52,827 bases of DNA from Mesotaenium endlicherianum (Eukaryota > Streptophyta > Zygnematophyceae > Zygnematales > Mesotaeniaceae): contig WELA01002202.1 in assembly GCA_009602735.1 (NCBI GenBank), positions 169,328 to 222,154 of the forward strand, given 5' to 3'. The notes under the pieces are model-generated. The model saw only the letters and a list, made by a program, of their open reading frames with translations. It ran no database searches and was not told the DNA's origin. A program made the position numbers and the translations under genes. Every line of letters begins with the position of its first letter. The first letter of the stretch is position 1. Positions 11,575 to 22,069 of the stretch are shown piece by piece.

Positions 11575-14500
11575 CTCAGACTATTACCCAATTGGTGACT
11601 ATCTGGGGCCCATCACTATAACCTCGGAGATCTGCCAGGTAGTCCTAATCCAGAGGTAAAAATAAAGAGGACTCTAGACAGAGCACTTTATAATCAGCTT
11701 AGACTAAGGTAACAACCTCGCCACAAAAACCAATTTCTACTAGTCAGTCAGTGCCAACGGGAAGTAGGCAGTCTCAGAAAGAAAGCCCAGCTCTTGTCAG
11801 CATGTACAGGACCTGAGATGTTGGTATGACAGCAACAGAAGTCACCATACTTAGATCCCACTCCCTCGTGTTTTCTATAACCCCAAACCCCTGATCAGGA
11901 AAGTCCAGAACAGATCCTTAAAAAAGTGGCCTAAGTCACCACTACCCTCTAGAGAAGACCTGTCAATGAATGCCCTTTAAAAAATGGTAAAAGCTTAATA
12001 GCAAAAATATATCCCTGCCCGCACTTTGTGAGGAAGTGCGAATTGCTTCCTTCTTGAAGCCCTGCGATAGAAACTCGGGAACCCTTAGTAGGGGTTGTAG
12101 TAGTAAGTGCTGGCGTGGGGGTTGGCAACGCCGGTGTCCGGGAAAGCCGTCTTGTAGTCCAGGGTGGTCCACTTGGGGTCGGGGTAGATGTGAGTGGCGT
12201 TCCACTGGAACACCTGCACTGTCTTGGTGCCGCCACGGTGGAACAGGCCGTAGCTGCCAAACACACACACGGCAAGACACGACAGTCAGCATATTGTCTT
12301 TTGACACACCGATGGCTGAATTGGTCACCCACGCAAGGGTAACTGAGTCAAAACTGCCAAGGATAAAGAGATGTGTAGCATCAACAGGGAGGAAGCCAAA
12401 GTGACCAGAAGGTTCTTGCTCCCCAACAAACACATGGGGGGGATTATAACCTCTGCGCCAGGGAATGCGTGCGTACCTCTTGAAGTCGAGGAAGTAGTTG
12501 AAGAGGACAAAGCGGTTGTCCAGGGGGGACTGGGTGCCTCCAAGGCCTCCCGGGTACAGTGCAAGGTAGTGGGGGTTGGAGCCAGGTGGCAGGCTGGACA
12601 AACAGACAAAGAGAGATAGAGAGAGATGCACAAGTCAGGGCCAGACGAGATTTGTACAATAGACAAACAGGAAGCCGACACGGTCCTTCAGATGCCAGCT
12701 GTGCAGTGCGCGCACGGGCCAGCATGCAGCAGTAAAGACACGACAGGAGACACCGCCAAGTAGTGCTTCAGCGCAGGAGATGGGGTCCCACCCTCACATG
12801 AACAAATCACTCACATGTAGGTGCTGACGATCTTGATGGCCTCGGGCGTGCTGTAGTCGAAGTAGACGATGCGGTCGATGGCATTCAGCGTCACAAATCC
12901 AGTCTGCAGGAGAGAAGGAATCGTTCGATGAGCAATCCATGCCACCATCAGCTTCTCTGTGAGTGGAAACACACCGGCTAATGTGACCAGGAGAAAGAAG
13001 GCACGTCCAGGAGCTGGCCAGTCAGGAGATGCAAGCACCGCGACCTCACAGTGCATTCGGTAACAACGGGAGGGCAAGGGGACGAGACCTACCCGCTTGT
13101 CGGCGCCGAGGACAAAGTAGTGGGGGTCGGCGTTGGGGAGGCCCTCGAGAGTCAGGTCAAGTGCCACAGTCCACGTGACACCGGGCTTCCTGCAACCCCC
13201 GCGCGTGTGCCAAAGTCAGCATCACATACGGCAGGCCCCTGTGTAGAAATACAGGAGGTCGGTCCCCTCTGACAGGGAGAAGAAGAGAGGCCTCGCACGC
13301 ACCCCCGCCAACACCATAGCATCAGGGCACCATACTATAGTGAGGAGCAGCAGGCAGCTGTGGGCGAGGACACGTCAGGGGCTGGAGGGTGTCCATGCAT
13401 GTGCCAGCAGGGCTACAACGCGACAGGTGGCAACGAGCCGAGGGCAAAGCAGTCCCGACGTGAGAGACATGGGGGGCGATAATCAGGAAGAGGAGGGGAC
13501 TCACGATCCGTCCAGGTTGGGGTCCAGCAGGTAGATCTTGTTGGAGTTGACGCCGGTGCCGTAGAAGCGGCCGCGCGCGTCGCCCGGCAGGTAGTGCACC
13601 ACCAGGTTGCCGGCGTTGTCGTCCACGATCCAGGTGTCGATGATGGTGCGCGTGCTGTACTTCCACAGCCGGTACGTGGGCTGGTAGTTGATGCCCTGGT
13701 AGGCCGTCTGCGTGGCGTACAGCAGCGAGGCGGGCTCCACGAAGTCGGTGGTGACCATGATGTCCAGGTCCTCGCGCACGGCGATGCCGTGGATGTTGAG
13801 CGTGCCCAGCGACACCACGCCCTCGGGCTTCAGGAAGTTGGCGGTGTTGACGGGCCGCGTGAAGGGGCCCCCGAAGATGCCCAGGAAGCTGCCCAGGTAG
13901 CCGTTGAGCGCGCCCAGGTACAGCGGCGAGATGGGCGGCAGGTCCGGGTACTCCTTGAGGACTTTGCCATTGCGGTCCAGCTCCGTGATGCGCCCGATGG
14001 GCGTGCCCGCGCGCGTGGACAGGCTGCTCGCGAGTCACAAGACACCCGGTACGTGTTGGTCAGGCTGTGAGGGAAGGGCCTTTCGAGGGGGGGCTCAATG
14101 CGTAGGTGACGACGCTTGGATGCAAGCATGGGTCTCGCTAAAGCATCTGACGGACTTCCACAAGGCACCTGGATTGGTAGCGGGAAGGAAGCTGGGAAGA
14201 AGTGGGTGAGAGACTGCAGTTAAGAGCAGCTTGCATATAGCAAGGTCATGGGAGGAGCAAGGACGGAAGGGGGGGACAGGCGTGGAGTGCTAGGGAGGGC
14301 AAGGTACGCAGCAGAAAGCAGCAGCGGCAGCGGCGGCGGCAGCGAGCGCAGTACCTGCTGAGGAGGAAGCCGCCGGTCTCCGCCACGGGGTAGAGCTCGT
14401 CCGCCGCACCCGACAGCAGGGGGTTGGCCGTTGCGATCTGCACGGGGTCGCGAGGGTTGGTGGTGTCGAAGATGAACACCTGCTCCTGCAGCGGCTTGGT

Positions 14501-16099
14501 GGAGGCAAAGGGGTATAGGAACGACAGGATGCCCGCTCCCGCCACGCGCGTGTAGTCCGTGCTGAAGGTCAGGTGGTGGGGCTGCAGGCACACACATGCA
14601 ACATGAACCAAGGGCTGTCAGGCTTTGCATGCATTGCTTAGCTCTGGATGATGCGCCTTCAGCTGCCGGAGAACTCTCAAGTCCATCAGTGCACAGGATC
14701 ATGTTGAGTATGCACACGTGGGACTCAATCAGTGAACGCAGGATGATGTACACAAACGCCACGACATGGACATGCGACGGAAAGCTGACTCCATTGGCAA
14801 AAAGAGTGAATCGGAGAGAGTGGGGGCAAGTATACATGGCACCGCCTGACTGATGCCCACCTCATTGCCGCGGGCGGAGTCGCCCGTGAGTTGCACCCGC
14901 TTGATGAGCTTGCCGTAGTCGGCGGAGCTGCGGTTGAAGTTGTACACGGCCAGAAAGTCGGGGTGCACGTGGTCGTCGTCTCCGGCCCAGATGTAGATCA
15001 GCTCGTCCTTCACCGTGTTGCGCGGGATGAGGCCCAGCACCACCTGCAATTAGGCATTCTCCGCACGCCCCAGGCTCAGCACTTTCGGGACGGCAGTTGC
15101 GTTGATACTGGCATTCGCGTACTGGCGCAATGGCTTCAGCTGCCACATGGCCTTGCCCCGTGTGTTGAGCGCAGCATGCTGCAGCATGCATGTTGCGCTC
15201 TGCTTGACGACTGCGACGCTGTTCCAGAGAGCAACTGTCCTTCAACCAGTGAAGGTCGACTGATATACGGAAAAGATGGCAAGCTCATGATCACGAACAC
15301 AATACTTTTTGACCGCCTCTTTGCTGTTCTAGTGCAGCTTGAAAGCACCACCTCACTTGCTCCCACTTATGGCGAGCTCAAACGCGACGAGTGCTGTCTT
15401 AACAAAGAGCAACCATCTGTACACCCTGGATATGATCAACACTCCGAATAGGAGGAGCTTCGCCCTGAGACTACAAGTTCCGAGTTTGATATACGCAACC
15501 GAGCTGATGCATCAGAGAGCTTGACAGCAAGACACTCACTAGACGTTGACAAGAAACACTCATGTAGGAGTCTGCCAACCCAGTTTCTGATATATCATCC
15601 CAATCAAAGGCATCACTCACGCAAAGTCCCAGGTGTCCTCACATGCATGTCTTGCGACTTGCATGCAGATTACACTTTGGGCTGCCGTGTATTACCTGGG
15701 CAGAGACCAGGAGGACAAGAAACGCCAAGGATGACGTACTGGCGGCCATAGTACTGCACAGCTTACGAAACTCTTAAAGAAGAGTTCCTTCTCCGCTGGC
15801 TCTTGCTTGGGGAGAGCAGTACAAAGGCCAATGTTCCGCCTCTGATGGAGCCTGTGACTTCCTGAAGCTACGCAAGACAAGATTCAAGTGCAGTACATGT
15901 TGCCTTGCACTGCGGTACTTCTTATACGCTTCCGCTTCTTCGGCGACGAAGCCATCAGTTGCCGGACATACCTCATCGCTTACTGTTTGCATTGGCGGAG
16001 GGCCCTCTGGCCCGATTTCTCGTCCATGTTCTTGCTCTTGACAGGGTTACCTATTCTTTGGAAGTTTGCTTTTGGCATGTAGCTTAGGTGTCACCTACA
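11575..16099. repeat. Left arm of a 4,525-bp inverted repeat (no difference seen from 39339-43863)
   Basis: Every position p in this arm pairs with 55438 minus p in the other arm. The constant holds at both ends, so there is no net insertion or deletion. All reading frames in the two arms have identical translations, and every stretch compared by eye, including introns, is identical. The first mismatches are at 11574/43864 and 16100/39338. The arm contains all of SBP56-like copy B plus about 510 bp downstream and 350 bp upstream. Confidence 0.93.
12085..15749 (-). CDS. SBP56-like beta-propeller protein, copy B
   Basis: Eight exons on the minus strand: 15749-15696, 15043-14861, 14581-14355, 14023-13505, 13189-13093, 12903-12815, 12593-12477 and 12253-12085 (stop TAA). 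They total 1,455 nt and 484 residues, the same length as copy A. Exon 1 encodes a signal peptide (MAASTSSLAFLVLLVSAQ). The protein is very close to copy A, with scattered changes such as FAST for FAAT and NPRDP for DPRNP, and STYI for STYV across an exon junction. The exon at 14023-13505 is the exact fusion of copy A exons 4 and 5 at GINYQ/PTYRLW, so the intron is missing here. The other introns keep their positions and phases but differ in length and sequence from copy A. The frame is intact, so the gene is probably functional. Function is as uncertain as for copy A. Confidence 0.75.
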
Positions 16100-17433
16100 G
16101 TTACATCTGGCATTATCCAAGCAAACAACTGAAGGTCCACCATTTGGCATGTATTGTTGTACGGAGAAAGCTTCCACTTGGAATAGAAAGTCCGCTGGAT
16201 GCGAAACGAGGTCACAAGAGAATCTAGTTTTGCCCCCCAACTCGCAGTGTGAAGGTGAGTATCATGCACTTTACCTATGAACATACCTCATATGCAGTTA
16301 GGACTAAACCTTAATAGACTACATGTTCCAATTCTAGCCTCAGGAAGTTCTGGGTTAATGTCTTAAACTGACTTTTACAAGCTTGAACGCACTTGAGCTC
16401 GTGCCACATTAAAGGATTAAGGGCCGGCGCAAACATTCCCAACAGCTAGAGCACATAGCACTGAGCAGGCACCGAGTACACAGAGATTGTGGTTCCGCTT
16501 CGAGTGTTATTTTCGAGTGGCTACACGTTTCAGGCTGTTGACAAGTGGCGTAATTGAGACGCATAATGTCAAAGTATCTCCTCAAAAACACACGACTGCA
16601 TAACATCGTTGCGGTCATTGTCCGAGAAGAAATCCAGGAGCATGGGTTGCATTGTCAGGCATTGTCGGGTTGCTTGGTGGCCCCTAGCCCTGCCGAGTGC
16701 CTAGTCTCCATCAAATGAGTGTTTCGGTTAGTTTGGGGAGAGACGTCTAGATTCATTGCATATGGCTTAACACAGGCATAGTTTTCACGGGTACCGCCTA
16801 CACCAGATTCTGTTACGTCCTGCAGTCAAGTGAATGCCCCAAGTATGTGACTCAGTTCGGGTTCTGAGCAGGTTTTGAGACATGAGACATATAGCATCTA
16901 CATATTATGAGGAAATTAAGGCTGTCGCGACTACTACTAGTAGTTGGACGGCGCGGCACCCGTGGCGGAAATCTTGGTTGCCTTAGGTACGGATAGTCAC
17001 ATAGACTCAACGACCAATTGCTGACATGTTCGGGTTGGCGTTGAAGGACGTAAGGCAGCCACACGCGAGAATGTAACTGCAATTAGTCAAGCTCGACTCT
17101 CGACGATGGGTGGGGAATTGACAAAGAGGCCAGCTGAAAGGCTTACCCCACCGGAACCTTCAAAAGGACCGGAACCTGCAAAAGGTCCTCGCCAACAGCT
17201 GCCAAGTCAAGCAGAGGTGACGAAGTAGCCATCTCAGCTGCTGCCAAGTCACATGTCACACGATAAGCTGTCGTGTTTGTATGTGTCGGTGACATGTGCA
17301 AATGTGAACCAAATTGACAGTAGATAAAACCCCCCCTAGAGCTAAGTGGGAGAAAAGCCCACTGCCTAAGTGCAAATGAAAAATGGAGTAGTTCTTAAAT
17401 GACCATGTAATTACTGAGAGATAGAGAACGTGT
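16100..17433. other. Diverged 5' flank of copy B, then unassigned repeat-like DNA
   Basis: 16100-16410 continues the homology with 39010-39338 in inverted orientation, at clearly lower identity than inside the repeat arm. 16420-17433 has no recognised gene. It contains a short tandem duplication at about 17148-17186 (ACCGGAACCTTCAAAAGG beside ACCGGAACCTGCAAAAGG). It also lies just downstream (minus strand) of the PHD-type retroelement remnant, so it may include that element's 3' end or LTR. I found no second copy of it in the window to prove this. Confidence 0.4.
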
Positions 17434-19116
17434 TCAAACTAATGATTCAACTAGATGGTTGGCTATGAAACAAGGAGCAAGAAACGGCGGTGGGAGTGCT
17501 AACCTATGCTCGGCAAGGGGGGCAGTGCCAGGATCCGACAGGAACACGGATAAGGGGAGGGGAGAGACACGAGAGATGCCAGCCCCGATTGCAAGCATCA
17601 CACAAGAGCATGGATGCTGAGCGCCGAGCCAATCCATAGAGAGTGCAGGGATGGTTGGTCGAAACGGTGGCCAGCAGCGGGTCCATTTCATACAGATTTT
17701 TGGGAGATGACACGGAGCCCAATTAATGAGGTGTTTTCGTAGTGTGAGGTCGTCAAAGCCTTCAAGTAAGGATCCCATCAGGAAAAAGTGTATGTACACG
17801 TAAAATGATAGGACCAGCCAGGACAAGTTGCGTGTCTTGGATTTCACGCTGGAGAAAAGATAATCACCGACATCAAATTTAATCAATTGGGGCTTGTAGC
17901 CCCACTGCGCATGCAAGCACAGCTGCAAGTATCGCGTTGTTGAGCAATCAACAGATTGTTCATGGGCATAGGGACATGTTTTTGAACAAGGAGAGCGCGC
18001 TCATGAAGGTGAGTGTGGAGGACAGAGGGATCACTGAGGTCGAGGAGAACACTCCAACGACAACGAAGAGCGGAGGGGAAGCAGGGGTCCGTGACCATAA
18101 AGGAGGAGGTAGGACGAGTAAGAGTGAAGAGGCGCTTGATTACTGAAATTATAATCTACGGTGAGCTAGGAAATGTGAAGGTCCCGGTTACAAACATCGT
18201 GGGCCAAACAAAACTTATGCAACCCACGTTTCACTGTTTGAACGACGCGTTCTGCTAGGCCGTCTGCCTGAGGGCGGTCGCACAACGTGGTACTATGGTC
18301 TATAAAGGCACGATCCAGGAGAGCACCAACTTCTCCTTGGAATTTCATTTTCCGTTATGTAAGTACTTCAGCACAAGCGCCGAAGCGACATAGCACTCGC
18401 TCAACAACGACGTAAGCACTCGACTTTTCAAGCAGATTAACGAGTTTGACCCACTTTGTGAAATGTTGAATCATCACAAGCACATAGCGGTACCCTCGCT
18501 TTGACTCTGGGCAAAAGACCTGCCAAATTGAGGAACCAATGGTAGAACATGTCGCGGATGGGTAGGGGTTGGAGAGTTGAAGGAGTAACGTTGAAACTAG
18601 CGCGCACCTGATCACAGGTTAAACAAGCACAAATGATTGCTGACACTTGAGTGACCATCTCTGCCCACCAGTGTTATGTCTGCAAGAGACCTGCTGTACG
18701 TTGAGCGCCAAAGTGGCCTAACTCTAGGTGTATACGCGAAATGAGAGCTTGTCAATCACGGGCGGAACCACTTTGCCCCCCCCGCGACGCAGCCAAAAGA
18801 AGACTCCCTCTTGCCGTTGGTTGCGTAGGCTACGATAAAGAACTCAATTGTATTTACGAGACAACATATCAGGAGGTACAACGCATGTCTGGAGGTAAGC
18901 AAGCAGAGGAACATTGGACCAAAAGTTGGTCCGAGTAGACAGAGTGGGCACCGAAGCAATTAGAAATTTGAGAGAGGGAACAGACAGACCTAAGAAGTAC
19001 AAGGTATGCGAGGCTGGTAGAAGGTGTTCCTGGTGCAACGAAGCATCACGCGCCTCAATGGGATCAAGGTCAAAAGAATCAAGATTACAACTCAAGCTAT
19101 CAGCATCTTGATGCAT
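17434..19116 (-). mobile_element. Ty3/gypsy-type remnant: RNase H end, integrase, C-terminal PHD finger
   Basis: Read on the minus strand, broken frames follow one another in pol order. At 19116-18844 HQDADSLS resembles the HxxADxLSR end of RNase H. At 18658-18437 C-x-x-C and LQPLPIRDMFYHW resemble the region after the integrase zinc finger. At 18615-18355 GYRYVLVMIQHFTKW and LLEKSSA mark the integrase core, followed at 18348-18166 by PQADGLAERVVQTVKR. At 18098-17883 there is MNNLLIAQQRDT, continuing to KFDVGDYLF. At 17722-17504 MLLCDACNRGWHLSCL and PVGSWHCPPC mark a PHD finger. Stops and frameshifts separate these parts, so the element is dead. A gypsy family with this integrase-PHD order is, to my memory, known in green-lineage genomes. 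The upstream half (gag, PR, RT) is missing, probably cut off by the LTR that begins near 19243. Confidence 0.7.
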
Positions 19117-19242
19117 GAGCCCAACTCCTGTTCCACCTCATTTTCATCTTCTTTCTCAGAGAGTGCTGGATTAAGTCTGCCAGGTCATTCAGTTCCCTAC
19201 TAAATCTATTGACCAACATTTCTTATAACAAATTGGAAGGTT

Positions 19243-20065
19243 GTTGGGCTCTAAGCTTATTGATCTCTATTCGGCCTACATTCTTTGTGCATTTGAAAAA
19301 CGCATGCTTCCTCTTAGAGAAATAATATATGTAATAAATTAATCTATTGGTAAATGTAACATTCATTCAAATATAATAGTTGATTAAGTTAGGTCTGCCG
19401 AACCATAGATGATATCCAAATTCACTTTTGTCAGTATTAACATAATGGATACTTAGGGACATTCAATATAATGACTTAGTAAATAGCAGCAGGCTGTGGT
19501 TTACTTAGGTCAACTTGTTGACTCATTCCTGACAGCCAGCTGACTGCTCTACACGGTATCAATAAACAGCCTAGTTATGCATCTAAGTGTGATATGCTAT
19601 TAAGTGGCCTGTGACACCCTTGGGTGGATGACGATTCGTAATGATGGGAAATGGTTGTGGATTTAGTTAGCCGAGCTCCTATCGACGTGGTTAACTCCCG
19701 GGTAGGTGGTGCCATTGCACTTGCTGTTGAACAGTAAACTCGTTCCATGTACATAGGCTAGGTTATGCTCTCGAGTTCGGCATCCGGAAAGAAGGTCAAC
19801 TCTCTGTACAAATTACTGAAAGAACATCTGAATCCAAGGTTGCAAGCGGTTACACAAACTGCTTACTGACCTTACTTATGTAGAAATTTACTGATTGCAT
19901 AATTTAAACTCGTAACTTGCATTTGACTTCTGAGTATTACTCTTGTTAGTTGTGTGGTCTTTTGTTGATTAATAATTTAACCTAAAAATACCACAAAAAC
20001 TACCTTTTGATATAAAGATTTTTTAATAAATTGTTAAACACCTATTGGTAAGACAATTCATTTCA
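19243..20065 (+). repeat. Long terminal repeat 1 (plus orientation)
   Basis: It shares long blocks with 21194-21917 and with the reverse complement of 24183-24939, for example ATGCATCTAAGTGTG, GTGGTTAACTCCCGGGTAGG, GAACAGTAAACTC and CTCTCGAGTTCGGCAT. It ends in CA at 20064-20065, one base before a primer-binding site. The 5' end near 19243 (TGTTGGGCTC) is placed by analogy with the TGTTGTCG start of LTR 3 and is approximate. Confidence 0.7.
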
Positions 20066-20066
20066 G

Positions 20067-20078
20067 TGGTATCGGAGC
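20067..20078 (+). other. Primer-binding site, initiator-Met tRNA type
   Basis: TGGTATCGGAGC starts one base after the LTR end. It resembles the TGGTATCAGAGC primer-binding site used by many plant LTR retrotransposons, which is complementary to the 3' end of initiator methionine tRNA. There is one difference (G for A). Confidence 0.7.
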
Positions 20079-20233
20079 TCTTATCATAGTTTTCTTTGTA
20101 TGGTAACGACTCGGTCTTAGACAAGCAATTTCTGAAATATGAAAGGTCAGGATAACAAAAACATAGGAAATTAGGCGGAGAGCCAAATAATTGAACTTCG
20201 CACTTCCCCTGAAGCTTAGCAGATATTGCGGCT

Positions 20234-21193
20234 ATGGAAGCTGCAGAAAAAGCGGCAGCTATCGTTGCAGTAGCATTCCAGCAAGCTGAGGAAGAACGCA
20301 TAAAAATAGAAATTGAGCATTTAGCTAAAGAGGAAGAGAATGCAGCAGCAACAAGGAGGCGTGGGGTTGATGTCAAGAGGGTGGAGGAACTGATGGCAGA
20401 AAGGGCCGATCTTCAAAATCTACCTCACATTGTTGCTGCTGATGTACCTCTTGCCCTGATTTGTGGACAGCTGAGTGGAGCGAGAATTACTAATGCAGCA
20501 ACCATAAGAAATGCCGAGGCTATTGTTGAGCAATTCAATGCTACTGCTGCTGCTATGGCTGAATTGCCATTTCAGAATGTTAATTTGGGTGCATTATTTG
20601 TTCAAATGTAGTCTCAAATGAATATCATATATCAGTTCCAACAAGAGGACAAAAGGATTATGATGGCAATGTTGCATGATAAGGACCAACTGGACTCTCA
20701 CACTATTGGAGGTGGAAGAGGGCCTAGTGACCAAAGCCAAAACTCCTTCAGGACTGACCCTGAGGGGAACAAGAAATATGACCTAATAAAACTTCTCGCT
20801 GATGTTGAGCAGTGGTTGGAGAACTATCCAGAACTGCAATACTTTGAGGAGGTCAGGCACGCCTGTACTTTGCTGAAAGCCAGCGCAACAGACTAGTGGC
20901 CCTTTTGATCCCTTGTTGATAGAGTTCATTGAGCAATTGCATGAGAAGCTCAATCAGCAGGAAAACGCTATCTATGCAATGATCTTCCTGACATTGAAGG
21001 AGACATTTTTGTTGCTGAGTATTTTTGAAAGTTTCAGGAGAACATGATGAAGAAGCCCGCGTTGCCAAAGCTGTATAGGATGGCATATTTCAGGTATGGC
21101 TTGAAGTGTAAGGTCCTAAGTCATTTTGCTGACAAGAAATATGACAAACTAGCTTACTTTATCCGAGATACAAATGCTTGGGGTCAGCTGCAA
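20234..21193 (+). pseudogene. Degenerate retrotransposon gag
   Basis: The frame begins at 20234, 156 bases after the primer-binding site. It encodes an Ala/Glu-rich coiled coil (residues about 1-45), then a gag-like region. An in-frame TAG at 20609-20611 interrupts it and the same frame resumes at once to 20896. The stretch YDLIKLLADVEQWLENYPEL fits the start of a gag core. Beyond 20896 the homology continues in shifted frames (PFDPLLIEFIEQLHEKLNQQ, then KCKVLSHFADKKYDKL at 21044-21190) until LTR 2 begins. No CCHC knuckle was found. It is a broken gag with at least one stop and two frameshifts. Confidence 0.6.
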
Positions 21194-21917
21194 TTTAATG
21201 TAATGAATCAGTATATTGGTAGATATAATATTCATTTAAACATGATAACTAAGTAACTTCAGCTTGCTGAACTTCAGTTAATATTCAGTCTGCTGGATTT
21301 TATAGAATAATCAGTTTAATGACTCAGTCGGGAGCAGCAGGCTGAAGTCAACTTAGGTCAGCTTGCTGACACATTCTTTGACAGCCAGCTGACTTCTGTA
21401 CTCGAAAGCAGCGAACTGCCTAGGTATGCATCTAAGTGTGGTGTGCTAGATGAATGGCCAGATGACATCCTTTGGATGGATTGCGATTCGGGATGATGGG
21501 AGATGGCGGTGGATTTGGTTAACCGAGGTCCTACCAACGTGGTTAACTCCCGGGTAGGCGGTGCCATCGCACTGGCCGTTGAACAGTAAACTCATTCCAT
21601 GCACATGTGCTAGGTATTGCTCTCGAGTTCGGCATTCGGAAACGAGGCCAACTCTCTTGTATTGCTGACTGAGAGAGATCTGAATCCAAAGCGAGAAGCC
21701 ATTGATATGCACTGTCTCCTAGTCTTGCTTATGTGTGAGTTTACAGATTGCATTATTACTGCTAGTTTACTTCCATTTGACTTCCGAGTATTGTCAACTG
21801 CTAGTACGTTGTCTTTTGCTGTTGAATCAATTAACGGAAAATACCATAAAGATTACTTGCTGATATAAAGATCTTCGTTGATTGTTACTCGCCCATTTGG
21901 TGAGTCGATTCATTTCA
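21194..21917 (+). repeat. Long terminal repeat 2 (plus orientation)
   Basis: It is in the same family as LTR 1 and LTR 3. The shared core runs from about AATGAATCAGTATATTGG at 21203 to TTCATTTCA at 21917. It directly follows the gag remnant, so LTR 1, PBS, gag and LTR 2 form one unit of about 2.7 kb. It lies just upstream of a protease-RT block in the same orientation. It appears closer to LTR 3 than to LTR 1, judged by eye. Confidence 0.65.
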
Positions 21918-22069
21918 CTGCCCTTGGTCTTCAGCTGTTAGGTGGAATTTGGCATCGTAGGGTATCTTTGCAAGCTCTGGTGTGGTGGGAACAGGACGGA
22001 TATGTTGTAATTTACTGTTTTTCTGATGTCCAACATTTCTTTGTTAAATCAGGAGAACAATGCAAAAGC

